Shown here: positions 1 to 8,771 of the stretch, in pieces
Layout: each line of letters starts with the position of its first letter
How positions within the stretch are numbered: position 1 is the stretch's first letter
Assembly: GCA_007694945.1 (NCBI GenBank)
Contig: REER01000077.1
Location: 1 to 64,000, forward strand
Source of the DNA: Paracoccaceae bacterium
Lineage (GTDB): Bacteria > Pseudomonadota > Alphaproteobacteria > Rhodobacterales > Rhodobacteraceae
DNA length: 64,000 nucleotides
Direction of reading: 5' to 3'
Program-made: the position numbers and the translations under genes
The notes under the pieces: model-generated
Told to the model about the DNA's origin: nothing
Seen by the model: only the letters and a program-made list of their open reading frames with translations
The model's database searches: none

Positions 1-2
1 CG

Positions 3-42
<40 letters not shown>

Positions 43-65
43 GACATGAGACAGGAGGGCTTGCG

Positions 66-749
66 ATGATAGGCCGGATGATCGTGCCTGCACTCTTCGG
101 TGTGGTGGGCTGCGCCATCCTGATCTCGCTCGGGGTCTGGCAACTCAATCGCGCCGAGGAAAAAGCCGAACTCATCCGCGAGATGGAGATGCGCATCTTT
201 GATGCGCCGGTTGCCTTGCCGCGCACCCTCTCGCCCGAAGAAGACCGCTATCGTCCGGTCGAGGTCGCAGGCCGCTTGCTGCCGGAACACACGTTCGTAC
301 TTGCCGCACAGCGCGACCGCGGCCCCGGCTTTCATCTGATCTCGGCGTTCGAGACCGATACCGGGCGGCGCATCATGATCGAGCGGGGCTTCCTGCGCGA
401 AGCCGACCGCGATGCGTTCGACCTCGCGCCGCAGACCGAGGTTGCGCTTATCGGCAATCTGCACTGGCCGCGCGATTCCGACCGCTTCACCCCCGACCAT
501 GATGTGTCGCGCAATCTGCATTTCGCGCGCGATGTGCCGGAACTCGCCCGCCAGCTTGACACCGAGCCGGTTCTGGTTGTGCTGCGCGACAGCAATCTCA
601 CAGACCCGCACATCACCCCGGTTCCAGTCAATGCCGTCTCGATCCCAGACAACCATATTGGTTACGCTGTGCAGTGGTTTTTGATGGCGCTTGCATGGGC
701 GGGGATGACACTGTTCTTTCTGTGGCGTATCAGTGCGCAACGCGACTGA
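66..749 (+). CDS. SURF1 family cytochrome c oxidase assembly protein
   Basis: A 227-residue inner-membrane protein that helps insert heme a into subunit I of aa3-type cytochrome oxidase. Two membrane segments bracket the protein, one at about residues 5-25 and one at about 200-222, with a periplasmic loop between them: the standard SURF1 topology and length. The C-terminal helix contains the family-typical IGYAVQWF run. Start chosen because AGGAGGG at 53-59 lies 6 nt before the ATG. It is followed by thrC after 14 bases, an order usual in Rhodobacteraceae, where the upstream neighbours are cta/cox genes. Those genes fall outside the window, behind the poly-C tract. Confidence 0.93.
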   Translation: MIGRMIVPALFGVVGCAILISLGVWQLNRAEEKAELIREMEMRIFDAPVALPRTLSPEEDRYRPVEVAGRLLPEHTFVLAAQRDRGPGFHLISAFETDTGRRIMIERGFLREADRDAFDLAPQTEVALIGNLHWPRDSDRFTPDHDVSRNLHFARDVPELARQLDTEPVLVVLRDSNLTDPHITPVPVNAVSIPDNHIGYAVQWFLMALAWAGMTLFFLWRISAQRD

Positions 750-763
750 GGATCAGGCCTGTC

Positions 764-2152
764 ATGAACTACATCTCCACACGGGGCGCGGCCCCGGTGC
801 TCGATTTCGAAGCGACGATGCTGACGGGGTTGGCCCGCGATGGCGGGCTCTATCTGCCCGAGCATGTGCCACCCATGACCACCGCCGAGATCGCCGGGCT
901 GGCCGGGCAGGGCTACGAGGATCAGGCCTTTGTCATCATGCGCCCTTTCATTGGCGGGGCCTTTGGCGATGCGGAGTTTCAGGAGCTGATCGCGCGCGCC
1001 TATGCGGGTTTCGGCCACCCGGCCCGCGCAGCCCTGAAACAGCTTGCGCCGAACCATTTCCTGCTGGAGTTGTTCCACGGCCCGACGCTCGCCTTCAAGG
1101 ATTTCGCGATGCAACTCATAGGGCAGCTCTTTCAGGCGGCGCTTGCCCGTTCGGGCGAGCGCGTAACCATCGTCGGCGCAACCTCGGGCGACACCGGCTC
1201 GGCGGCGATCGAGGCGTTCCGGGGGCTCGCAAATGTCGATGTGTTCATCCTGTTCCCGCATGGCCGCGTCTCGGAAGTGCAGCGCCGCCAGATGACCACC
1301 CCGAGTGAGGATAACGTCCATGCGCTCGCCATTGATGGTGATTTCGACATCTGTCAGGCGCTGGTCAAGGACATGTTCAACGATTTCGCCTTTCGCGATT
1401 CGGTGAAACTGGCAGGGGTGAACTCGATCAACTGGGCGCGGGTGCTGGCGCAGGTGGTGTATTACTTCTCGGCAGGTGTAGCGCTGGGGGCACCACACCG
1501 TCCAGTGAGTTTCACGGTGCCGACAGGCAATTTCGGCGATATTTTCGCTGGCTACATTGCCCGCGCCATGGGTCTGCCCATCGAGAAACTGGTCGTGGCC
1601 ACCAACCAGAACGATATCCTGCACCGCGCGCTTTCGGCGGGTGACTACATCACGGATGGGGTCAAGCCCTCGATCAGCCCGTCGATGGATATTCAGGTCA
1701 GCTCGAATTTCGAGCGCGCCCTGTTCGATGCTTACGGGCGCGACGGCGAAGCCGTTGCGCGTGTGATGGCGGAACTGAAGGAGAGCGGCGGTTTCCACAT
1801 CAGCCAGGGCGCGCTGGAATTCCTGCGCGAGGCCTTCGCCTCGGGCCGCGCCTCGGAGGAAGAGACCAGCGCCACCATCACCCGCATCGCGCGCGAGACG
1901 GGCGAGGTGCTCTGCCCGCACTCAGCCGTCGGCGTGCATGTGGCCGAAGCGCATCTCTCCGCAACACCCATGATCACACTGGCCACCGCCCACCCAGCCA
2001 AATTCCCCGATGCAGTCGAGGCAGCAACGGGTGAACGCCCGTCGCTGCCCCCGCGTATGGCGGACCTGTTCGAGCGCCCCGAGCGCGTCACCCGACTGCC
2101 GAATGAGCTTGCCGCCGTGCAGAGCGTCATCAACGAATGGATTTCCGCATGA
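764..2152 (+). CDS. thrC: Threonine synthase
   Basis: 462 residues. PLP enzyme converting O-phospho-L-homoserine to threonine, the last step of threonine synthesis. The PLP-binding lysine is in the LAFKDF motif (about K112); the phosphate-binding GATSGDTGSAA stretch and the PTGNFGDIFAGY stretch are both present. The N-terminus MNYISTRG is typical of the proteobacterial long type. An in-frame ATG further upstream lies inside SURF1 and would add about 30 residues with no homologous look, so 764 is preferred. The stop overlaps the start of the M16 peptidase by ATGA, which suggests translational coupling. Confidence 0.96.
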   Translation: MNYISTRGAAPVLDFEATMLTGLARDGGLYLPEHVPPMTTAEIAGLAGQGYEDQAFVIMRPFIGGAFGDAEFQELIARAYAGFGHPARAALKQLAPNHFLLELFHGPTLAFKDFAMQLIGQLFQAALARSGERVTIVGATSGDTGSAAIEAFRGLANVDVFILFPHGRVSEVQRRQMTTPSEDNVHALAIDGDFDICQALVKDMFNDFAFRDSVKLAGVNSINWARVLAQVVYYFSAGVALGAPHRPVSFTVPTGNFGDIFAGYIARAMGLPIEKLVVATNQNDILHRALSAGDYITDGVKPSISPSMDIQVSSNFERALFDAYGRDGEAVARVMAELKESGGFHISQGALEFLREAFASGRASEEETSATITRIARETGEVLCPHSAVGVHVAEAHLSATPMITLATAHPAKFPDAVEAATGERPSLPPRMADLFERPERVTRLPNELAAVQSVINEWISA

Positions 2153-3411
2153 GCGCGCAGATTACGACATTCACCAATGGCTTCCGCGTCGTCACCGAGC
2201 ATATGCCGGGGATAGAATCGGCTACGGTCGGGCTCTGGATCGAGGCCGGCGCGCGACATGAGGTCGAGGCGCAGAACGGGGTCGCGCATTTTCTGGAACA
2301 CATGGCCTTCAAGGGCACGGCGCGGCGCTCTGCACTGCAGATCGCCGAGGAAATCGAGGATGTGGGCGGCTACATCAACGCATATACCTCGCGCGAGATG
2401 ACCGCCTATTACGCCCGCGTGCTGCGTGCGGATGTCCCGCTCGCGCTGGATGTGCTGGCCGATATCGTGCTCAACCCGGCCTTTGACGCGCGCGAGATCG
2501 AGGTCGAACGCGGGGTGATCCTGCAGGAGATCGGGCAGGCGCTGGACACGCCCGATGACATCATCTTCGACTGGCTGCAGGAAACTGCCTATCCCGCCCA
2601 GCCCATCGGGCGATCGATCCTCGGCCCGTCGGCGCAGGTATCAAGCTTTGACGCAGGCGATTTGCGGCGCTTCGTGACCGAGCATTACGGGCCGGGGCAG
2701 ATGATCCTGTCGGCGGCTGGCGCGGTCGATCACGATACGCTGGTGCGGTTGGCCGAGCCGCTCTTCGCGCATCTGCCTGCCCGACCGCGACTTGTCGCCG
2801 AGCCCGCGCGTTTCGTCAGCGGCGAGCGGCGCGAGATGCGCAGGCTGGAGCAGGCGCATTTCGCTCTCGCGCTCGAGGCGCCCGACTACCGGGCGCCGGA
2901 TTTCTACGCAAGTCAGGTCTTTTCGGGCGCGCTGGGGGGCAGCATGTCCTCGCGCCTGTTCCAGCGCCTGCGCGAGGATCGCGGCCTGTGCTATACCGTC
3001 TTTGCGCAATCCGGGGCCTATTCCGATACCGGGCTGATCACCATCTATGCCGGAACCGGTGCCGCCGAGATCGGCGAGTTGGCAGTTCTGACCATCGAAG
3101 AGCTGAAACGCGCCGCCGGGGACATGCGCGAGGATGAGGTCGCGCGGGCACGGGCGCAGATGAAGGCGGGGCTGCTGATGGGGCTCGAAAGCCCCTCTCA
3201 GCGCGCAGAGCGGATGGCCAAGCTGCTCTCGATCTGGGGCCGCGTGCCCGATATCAGCGAGGCGATTGCCCGGATCGAGGCCGTGGATGGCCCTGCCGTG
3301 CGCGCCCATGCCGAACAGATGCTGGAGCGCAGCGGCATGGCGCTGGCGCTCTACGGCCCGATAGACCGCGCGCCCTATCTCGCGGCGCTGAGCGAGCGGC
3401 TTGCGGCCTGA
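2149..3411 (+). CDS. M16 family zinc protease (mitochondrial processing peptidase-like)
   Basis: 420 residues. Pitrilysin-type metalloprotease with the inverted zinc motif HFLEH at about residues 47-51 and the downstream glutamate region EVERGVILQEI, so it is a catalytically competent M16B subunit similar to the beta subunit of mitochondrial processing peptidase. The C-terminal half has the usual second M16 fold. Start set at the ATG overlapping the thrC stop. Its own stop overlaps the acetyltransferase start (TGATG). The co-transcribed block thrC-M16-GNAT is conserved in this bacterial group; the natural substrate is not known from sequence. Confidence 0.93.
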   Translation: MSAQITTFTNGFRVVTEHMPGIESATVGLWIEAGARHEVEAQNGVAHFLEHMAFKGTARRSALQIAEEIEDVGGYINAYTSREMTAYYARVLRADVPLALDVLADIVLNPAFDAREIEVERGVILQEIGQALDTPDDIIFDWLQETAYPAQPIGRSILGPSAQVSSFDAGDLRRFVTEHYGPGQMILSAAGAVDHDTLVRLAEPLFAHLPARPRLVAEPARFVSGERREMRRLEQAHFALALEAPDYRAPDFYASQVFSGALGGSMSSRLFQRLREDRGLCYTVFAQSGAYSDTGLITIYAGTGAAEIGELAVLTIEELKRAAGDMREDEVARARAQMKAGLLMGLESPSQRAERMAKLLSIWGRVPDISEAIARIEAVDGPAVRAHAEQMLERSGMALALYGPIDRAPYLAALSERLAA

Positions 3412-3998
3412 TGCTGGGGCTGAAGCCAAAGCTTCAGATCGAGACCGAGCGCCTTGCGCTGCGCCTGCCCGCGCATTCCGATTACCGCTCCTGGTCCGAG
3501 TTGCGCCGCCGCTCGGCCAGCTTTCTTACCCCGTGGGAGCCGACATGGTCGCAGGATCATCTGACGCGTCGGGCCTTCACCAATCGCGTTAACTGGGCGG
3601 CGCGCTGCTACAAGTCGGACACAGCACTGCCGCTTTTCATCTTCCGTTACGAGGATGGGGCGCTGGTTGGTGCAGTCACGCTCGACAATATCCGCCGCGG
3701 CCCGGCGCAAGCGGGGACGCTGGGCTATTGGGTGGGGGCACCCTTCGTGCGGCAGGGCTATATGCGCGAGGCCATTGGCGCTGTGGTGGGTCATGCTTTT
3801 GCGGTCATGGACCTCTCGCGGATCGAGGCTGCCTGCCTGCCGGAGAATGAGGCCTCGCGCGCGGTGCTGGAGCGGTCGGGGTTCAAATACGAGGGCGTGG
3901 CGCAAAGCTATCTGCAGATCAACGGGCGCTGGCGCAACCATGTGCTCTACGCCAATCTGCGCCATGATCGTCGCGGGCGCACAGACGCCGGAGTGTGA
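3411..3998 (+). CDS. GNAT acetyltransferase, RimJ/RimL type
   Basis: 195 residues. Acetyl-CoA dependent N-acetyltransferase of the ribosomal-protein-alanine acetyltransferase type. The acetyl-CoA-binding region is around LGYWVGAPFVRQGYMREAI and the family C-terminal motif N-EASRAVLERSGFKYEG follows. It starts on the last base of the M16 stop codon, so it is the third gene of a coupled operon. Protein or small-molecule acceptor cannot be told from the sequence; RimJ-like activity on a protein N-terminus is the usual assignment. Confidence 0.88.
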   Translation: MLGLKPKLQIETERLALRLPAHSDYRSWSELRRRSASFLTPWEPTWSQDHLTRRAFTNRVNWAARCYKSDTALPLFIFRYEDGALVGAVTLDNIRRGPAQAGTLGYWVGAPFVRQGYMREAIGAVVGHAFAVMDLSRIEAACLPENEASRAVLERSGFKYEGVAQSYLQINGRWRNHVLYANLRHDRRGRTDAGV

Positions 3999-4042
3999 CC
4001 GAAAGCGGGCCGACGGGTCGCTGTCAGCGCCCGCAATGCATG

Positions 4043-4072
4043 AAAAACCCCCGCAGGCCGGGCCTCGGGGGT
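4043..4072 (-). terminator. Intrinsic terminator of rpsU
   Basis: On the minus strand a stem (arms 4066-4071 and 4048-4053 plus an inner 5-bp stem AGGCC/GGCCT) is followed by five T residues (the A run 4043-4047 on plus). It lies 40 bases beyond the rpsU stop and may also act as a weaker stop for the converging acetyltransferase transcript. Confidence 0.75.
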
Positions 4073-4112
4073 CGTTCGTGGCGGGGACGCCCCGCTTTTC
4101 GGCTCTGTCAGA

Positions 4113-4319
4113 TCAGAGCAAGCCTTCGCGTTGTGCCTTTTTCCGGGCGAGCTTGCGCGCGCGGCGGATGGCTTCGGCTTTCTCGCGGGCTTTCTTCTCG
4201 GAGGGTTTCTCGAAATGCTGCTTGAGCTTCATCTCGCGAAACACACCCTCACGCTGGAGTTTCTTCTTCAGCGCACGAAGGGCCTGATCGACGTTATTGT
4301 CGCGAACCGATACCTGCAT
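4113..4319 (-). CDS. rpsU: 30S ribosomal protein S21
   Basis: 68 residues, highly basic. The N-terminus [25 protein letters not shown] and the lysine/arginine-rich tail are diagnostic of bS21. It belongs to the small ribosomal subunit near the anti-Shine-Dalgarno region. Monocistronic here, with its own terminator downstream. The upstream minus-strand sequence TCCAACTTGGAAAGGTGG supplies a purine-rich ribosome binding site. Confidence 0.97.
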   Translation of the reverse strand: MQVSVRDNNVDQALRALKKKLQREGVFREMKLKQHFEKPSEKKAREKAEAIRRARKLARKKAQREGLL

Positions 4320-4488
4320 GTGGTTGTCACCACCTTTCCAAGTTAGAGTTGCATGATCTTGCAGGAAGCTGGCTCATAGCAAAGCAGGGCGCGCCTGTCC
4401 AGTGATCTTGGGGCATAGCGGGGTGTTGCGGCCATATTGCCGCCGTTTTCCTGCGCCATGAGGCGTTCGAGCCGTGAACGGGGGTAGG

Positions 4489-5022
4489 ATGCAAGGCGCG
4501 TTTGGCGATCTGGGTGTCAGCCTGCAGGGCTGGGAAATGACCGAGGCCATCTGGCTGCTGTCGAGCCTGCTGGTCATGCTTGTCCTGGTGTGGCGCCGCG
4601 GGCGGCGCCGGCGTGCCGACCGGGCACCGGTCGTGCTGCTCGATGGCTCCAACATCATGCATTGGCGCGGCGGTGCACCGCGGCTCGAGACCGTGCGCGA
4701 TGTGGTCGAGCATCTGGCGGCGCAGGGCTACAGACCGGGCGTCGTCTTCGATGCCAATGCGGGCTACAAGCTGGAGGGGCGCTATCTGCATCACCCGAAA
4801 CTGGCGCGCGCGCTGGGTCTGCCGGGGGCGCGTGTGATGGTGGTGAACAAGGGCGAAGTGGCCGATGCGCTGATCCTGCGCGCGGCGCGCGACTATGGTG
4901 CGCGCGTGGTCAGCAATGACCGTTTCCGCGACTGGGCCGGCGAGTTTCCGGAAGTCGAGTGTCCCGGTTTCGTGATCGGCGGGCGCTACCGTCGCGGGCG
5001 GCTGGAACTGGATCTGTCCTGA
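4489..5022 (+). CDS. Membrane-anchored NYN-domain (Zc3h12a/YacP-like) ribonuclease
   Basis: About 177 residues. An N-terminal hydrophobic helix (AIWLLSSLLVMLVLVW) followed by an arginine stretch makes it an N-in-membrane, C-in-cytoplasm protein. The rest is a PIN-like NYN nuclease domain: VVLLDGSNIMHW (first acidic strand), GVVFDANAGYK, KGEVADALILRAA and VVSNDRFRDW carry the four expected acidic positions. Start is uncertain: GTG at 4474, ATG at 4489 (preceded by GGGGGTAGG) and ATG at 4537 are all possible; only the last would place the helix at the extreme N-terminus. Related proteins are RNases; the target RNA is unknown. It converges with dnaE2 across a large palindrome. Confidence 0.8.
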   Translation: MQGAFGDLGVSLQGWEMTEAIWLLSSLLVMLVLVWRRGRRRRADRAPVVLLDGSNIMHWRGGAPRLETVRDVVEHLAAQGYRPGVVFDANAGYKLEGRYLHHPKLARALGLPGARVMVVNKGEVADALILRAARDYGARVVSNDRFRDWAGEFPEVECPGFVIGGRYRRGRLELDLS

Positions 5023-5034
5023 GCGGAGGTGTCG

Positions 5035-5121
5035 GCCGCCCGCGCCCGCAAACGGCCCGCCCGCCCACCCTCGCAAGGGCCCGTTCCGGGCCCTTGCTTG
5101 CCGTTTGCAGGCGCGGGCGGC
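5035..5121. repeat. Intergenic palindromic repeat, copy 1
   Basis: An outer stem of 22 bp with one mismatch (5035-5056 against 5100-5121) encloses an 11-bp perfect hairpin (5073-5083 / 5087-5097, loop TTC) and a C-rich core CCCGCCCGCCCACCC at 5056-5070. It fills most of the gap between two convergent genes. Four other places in the window share the core and architecture. Confidence 0.85.
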
Positions 5122-5133
5122 GCTGTTGGCGGC

Positions 5134-8100
5134 TCAGTGAAAATCGCGGCTGGGGAAGAGCTGTTTCGCCTGCTCGCGTGGGTGGCGCACCGATCGCGGC
5201 TGGCGCGTGGGCACCGGACGGCGCGCCTCGTCCGACCGCCCGGCCGTCGGGTCGATCACGCCGCGCCCCATTGCCCCCAGCCGGTCCGAGAGGTCGTGCA
5301 GCGTTTCCGCGATCACATGGACCACCGCGCCCTCGCGCTGGACCCGCCCACGCACCCGCACCAGCCGTCCACCGATGACCGTACGGCGGTGACGTTCATA
5401 GACCCTGGGCCAGACGACGATGTTGCTCACCCCCGTCTCGTCCTCCAGCGTCATGAAGATCACGCCCGAGGCGGTGCCGGGGCGCTGGCGGGTGATCACC
5501 AGCCCGCAGACCTCGACCCGCCCGGCTGCCGTCATCAGCCCCGCATGCGGGGTCAGCCCCGGCAGGGCTGGGCGCAGAAGTTCCATCGGATGGGCGCGGA
5601 GCGAGAGCCGCAGTGAGAGGTAATCCTCGACCACCGCCTCGCCAAGCGAGAGCGCGGGCAGGTTTACAGGTTCCTCGGTTATGCCCTCGTCATCGAAGCC
5701 CACCGCAAACAACGGCAGGGGTTTGGGTGCGCGCAGCGCGCGCACCGCCCAGAGCGCCTCGCGCCGCGCCAGCCCGAGGCAGGCCATCGCATCGGCCTCG
5801 GCCAGCCGCGTCAGCGTGGCAGGGGCCACGCCTGCGCGCCGCCATAGGCTCTCGACATCCGGATAGCCATTGCCGCGTGCGGCCATGATCCATTCGGCAT
5901 CCTCCTCGCGCATCCCGCGCACCTGTCGGAACCCCAGCCGCAGCGCAAGCTGCCCATCGGCGCGAGGCTCCAGTGTGCAATCCCAGTCGGAATGGTTGAC
6001 GCTCACAGGCCGAACCTCGACCCCGTGCTCGCGCGCATCGCGCACGATCTGGGCCGGGGCGTAGAAGCCCATCGGTTGGGAATTGAGCAGCGCGCAGGCG
6101 AAAGCCGCCGGGTGGTGGTGCTTGAGCCATGCGGACGCATAGACCAGCAGCGCAAAGCTCGCTGCATGGCTCTCGGGGAAGCCGTATTCGCCGAAGCCCT
6201 CGATCTGGGCGAAACAGGCTCCCGCGAACCCCGCGTCATAGCCGCGCTCTGCCATGCCGGCCAGGAACCGGTCGCGGAAGCTGCTGATCGTGCCCATGCG
6301 CTTGAAGGTGGACAGGGACCGGCGCAGGCGGTCGGCCTCTTCCGGGGTGAAGCCTGCCGCAACCACGGCGATCTGCATCGCCTGTTCCTGAAACAGCGGC
6401 ACGCCAAGCGTACGCTCCAGCACGCCGCGCAATTCGTTCGAGGGCAGATGCACGGCCTCCTTGCCCTGACGGCGGCGGATATAGGGATGCACCATGCCGC
6501 CCTGAATGGGGCCGGGGCGCACGATGGCGACCTCGATCACCAGATCATACAGGCAGCGCGGCCGCATCCGGGGCAGGAAATTCATCTGCGCGCGGCTCTC
6601 CACCTGAAAGACGCCGATCGCGTCCGCCTTGCACAGCATGTCATAGGTGGCGCTGTCCTCGCGCGGCAGGTTTTCCAGACTGTAGCGCGGCCCGCCATGC
6701 AGCGCGATCAGGTCGAAGCACTTGCGGATGCAGGTCAGCATGCCAAGGGACAGCACATCGACCTTCAGGATGCCCAGCGCGTTGATGTCATCCTTGTCCC
6801 ATTCGATCACCGTGCGCCCCTCCATCGCGGCGTTCTCGATCGGGCACAGCGCATCGAGCCGCCCCTTGGTGATGACAAACCCGCCCACATGCTGGCTCAG
6901 ATGGCGCGGAAAGCCGATGATCTCGGCGATCAGCGCCATGGTCTGTGCGAGGCGCGGCTCGTCGGGGTCCAGCCCCAGTTCACGCAACCGCTCGGGCGCA
7001 GGCGGGCCAGAACGCCAGCCCATCGAGGAGGAGGCCAAGGCCGAGACCACATCGACCGAGAGCCCCATCACCTTGCCCACCTCGCGCACAGCGGCGCGCG
7101 AGCGGAAATGAATCACGGTCGCGGTCAGCCCGGCGCGGTCGCGCCCGTAGCGCTCATAGATATGCTGAATCACCTCCTCGCGCCGCTCATGCTCGAAATC
7201 CACGTCGATATCGGGGGGCTCGCCGCGCGCCTCGGACATGAAGCGCTCGAACACCATCGAGATCGTGTCGGGCGGGACCTCAGTGATGCCCAGCGCATAG
7301 CAAATCACCGAATTGGCAGCCGATCCTCGCCCCTGACACAGGATGCCGCGACTGCGCGCGAAATCGACAATGTCATGCACGGTCAGGAAATAGGCGGCGA
7401 AGCCCAGCGCCTTGATGATGCGCAATTCCTTCTCGACCTTGGCCATGGTCTCGGGCTGCGTGCCATTCGGGAAGCGCCGCCAGAGCCCCGCGCGCACCAG
7501 CCGCTCGAGCCGCGCCTGCGCGGGCTCGCCATCCGTGATCTCGTCAGGGTATTCGTAGGACAGCTCATTGAGGCTGAAGGCGCAGCGGTCGGCGATTTCC
7601 AGTGTGCGGCGGATCGCAGCAGGATAGGTCGCAAAGAGCCGCGCCATCTCCGCCCCCGATTTCAGGCGGCGTTCGGCATTGGGCAGCGCGCGCGCGCCAA
7701 GCGTGTCGATGGTGAGCCCCTCGCGCAGGCAGCTCAGCACATCAGCGAGGCGACGCCGCTGGGCGCGGTGCATCAGCACATCGCCCAAGGCCACCATGGG
7801 CAGGCCCGCGCGGCTGGCCGCACGGGCCTGCGCGGCAAACCGCGCAGGATCGCGCCCGTCATAGTGGGGGGCAGCACCGAGAAAGGCATTGCCGGGAAAG
7901 GCGCACGAGACGGCGCGGACCTGCGCCTCGGCCTGCGCGTCCAGTGTCTCGGGCGGCAGCGCGATCAGCACCATCTGCTGCCCGCGCGCAAGGAGGTCGG
8001 CCTGGGTCAGATGACAGGCCCCTTTTGATGCCCGCCGCTTGCCAAGGCTGAGCAGTTGCGACAGCCCCGCATAGCCCGCGCGGTCGAGCGGCAGCGCCAG

Positions 8101-8451
8101 CCATTCCACAGCACTGTCGCTCAGCACCAGCCGCGCGCCAACGATCAGCCGGGGCAGGGGGCCATCGGGCACGGGCAGCGTGGCGCCCGTCTCGGTCTGG
8201 CGGCTGGAGGTGTCGGTCTGGCGATGTGATCGGATGGCCAGCGCCTCGCTGCGCGCGCGCGCCATCTCGCGCAGGACAACATGGGCGCGCACCACCCCTG
8301 CCAACGAGTTGCGGTCAGTGATGGCAATGGCTTTGAGCCTCAGTTCCGCCGCCCGCGCGACCAGTTCCTCGGGATGCGAGGCCCCGTGCAGGAAGGTGAA
8401 ATTCGAGGTCACGCAAAGCTCGGCATAGCCTTGCGGGTCTGGTGCGGACAT
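5134..8451 (-). CDS. dnaE2: Error-prone DNA polymerase DnaE2
   Basis: 1105 residues. C-family DNA polymerase used in SOS-induced translesion synthesis. PHP domain at residues 10 to about 240 (TSNFTFLHGASHPEEL, AIAITDRNSL); polymerase palm with CQGRGSAANS (about 372-381) and the acidic triad motif PDIDVDFEHERR (about 413-424); KVDVLSLGMLT further on; C-terminal OB fold (VCGLVITRQRPGTASGVIF). The length and the absence of the exonuclease-binding tau tail separate DnaE2 from replicative DnaE. Start at 8451 is preferred over the ATG at 8463 because GGGG lies 8 nt upstream. A LexA box precedes it. The usual partners imuA and imuB are not adjacent, which is unusual. Confidence 0.95.
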   Translation of the reverse strand: MSAPDPQGYAELCVTSNFTFLHGASHPEELVARAAELRLKAIAITDRNSLAGVVRAHVVLREMARARSEALAIRSHRQTDTSSRQTETGATLPVPDGPLPRLIVGARLVLSDSAVEWLALPLDRAGYAGLSQLLSLGKRRASKGACHLTQADLLARGQQMVLIALPPETLDAQAEAQVRAVSCAFPGNAFLGAAPHYDGRDPARFAAQARAASRAGLPMVALGDVLMHRAQRRRLADVLSCLREGLTIDTLGARALPNAERRLKSGAEMARLFATYPAAIRRTLEIADRCAFSLNELSYEYPDEITDGEPAQARLERLVRAGLWRRFPNGTQPETMAKVEKELRIIKALGFAAYFLTVHDIVDFARSRGILCQGRGSAANSVICYALGITEVPPDTISMVFERFMSEARGEPPDIDVDFEHERREEVIQHIYERYGRDRAGLTATVIHFRSRAAVREVGKVMGLSVDVVSALASSSMGWRSGPPAPERLRELGLDPDEPRLAQTMALIAEIIGFPRHLSQHVGGFVITKGRLDALCPIENAAMEGRTVIEWDKDDINALGILKVDVLSLGMLTCIRKCFDLIALHGGPRYSLENLPREDSATYDMLCKADAIGVFQVESRAQMNFLPRMRPRCLYDLVIEVAIVRPGPIQGGMVHPYIRRRQGKEAVHLPSNELRGVLERTLGVPLFQEQAMQIAVVAAGFTPEEADRLRRSLSTFKRMGTISSFRDRFLAGMAERGYDAGFAGACFAQIEGFGEYGFPESHAASFALLVYASAWLKHHHPAAFACALLNSQPMGFYAPAQIVRDAREHGVEVRPVSVNHSDWDCTLEPRADGQLALRLGFRQVRGMREEDAEWIMAARGNGYPDVESLWRRAGVAPATLTRLAEADAMACLGLARREALWAVRALRAPKPLPLFAVGFDDEGITEEPVNLPALSLGEAVVEDYLSLRLSLRAHPMELLRPALPGLTPHAGLMTAAGRVEVCGLVITRQRPGTASGVIFMTLEDETGVSNIVVWPRVYERHRRTVIGGRLVRVRGRVQREGAVVHVIAETLHDLSDRLGAMGRGVIDPTAGRSDEARRPVPTRQPRSVRHPREQAKQLFPSRDFH

Positions 8452-8468
8452 GCAGCGCCCCATCGGTC

Positions 8469-8497
8469 AGCATATAAATGTTCTATAAATGTTCCAA
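8469..8497 (-). promoter_or_regulatory. dnaE2 promoter with alphaproteobacterial LexA box
   Basis: On plus the sequence GTTC-TATAAAT-GTTC occupies 8480-8494, an exact match to the GTTC-N7-GTTC SOS box known from alphaproteobacteria. On minus, TTGGAA (8497-8492) and TATGCT (8474-8469) are 17 bp apart and make a plausible -35/-10 pair; the LexA box overlaps the -35 element and the spacer, a classic repressor position. The dnaE2 start is about 18 nt beyond the -10. Confidence 0.88.
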
Positions 8498-8529
8498 CCC
8501 GATTCGGGCAAGGCCCTCATTCGCCAGAC

Positions 8530-8688
8530 TCAGCGGCGTGTGGCCAACCCTGCCCAGATCGCCATGCAGGCCAGCGCGGGGGCGTCGCTGCCAAGGAAGC
8601 CACGAAAGCCCAGAAACCCAAGGAAGCCACGAAAGCCAAGAAACCCCAGGGACGCCAGAAACCGGCTGTCGCGTGCTTTCCTTGCCAT
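8530..8688 (-). CDS. Small Gly/Phe/Leu repeat protein, unknown function
   Basis: A 52-codon ORF between trmB and dnaE2, reading in the same direction as both. It begins MARKARDSRFLASLGFLG, repeats the nine-residue unit LGFLGFRGF about twice, and ends in a hydrophobic stretch ACMAIWAGL. GAGGGA lies 6 nt before the ATG, a good ribosome binding site. The basic N-terminus and hydrophobic body would suit a small membrane peptide. I do not recognise a family, and the coding may simply reflect an underlying tandem DNA repeat, so treat it as a candidate only. Confidence 0.4.
   Translation of the reverse strand: MARKARDSRFLASLGFLGFRGFLGFLGFRGFLGSDAPALACMAIWAGLATRR
8593..8646. repeat. Two tandem copies of a 27-bp unit
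   Basis: 8593-8619 and 8620-8646 are identical except for one base (C at 8611 versus A at 8638). Each unit itself is three degenerate 9-mers of the form AAGGAAGCC / ACGAAAGCC / CAGAAACCC, and a degraded further copy follows. On minus it encodes the Gly-Phe-Leu repeats of the small ORF. Confidence 0.9.
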
Positions 8689-8771
8689 GATCTGTCCCTC
8701 ACCTGCATAGCTCATCAGCGCACAGGCTTGCCTGATCGGGCGCGCCTTACAAAATGATCCTGCGGCCGTGC

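Noticed and set aside
5992-8028. 678-codon ORF on plus
   Set aside because: Antisense to dnaE2; a low-complexity shadow typical of GC-rich DNA, with no recognisable domain.
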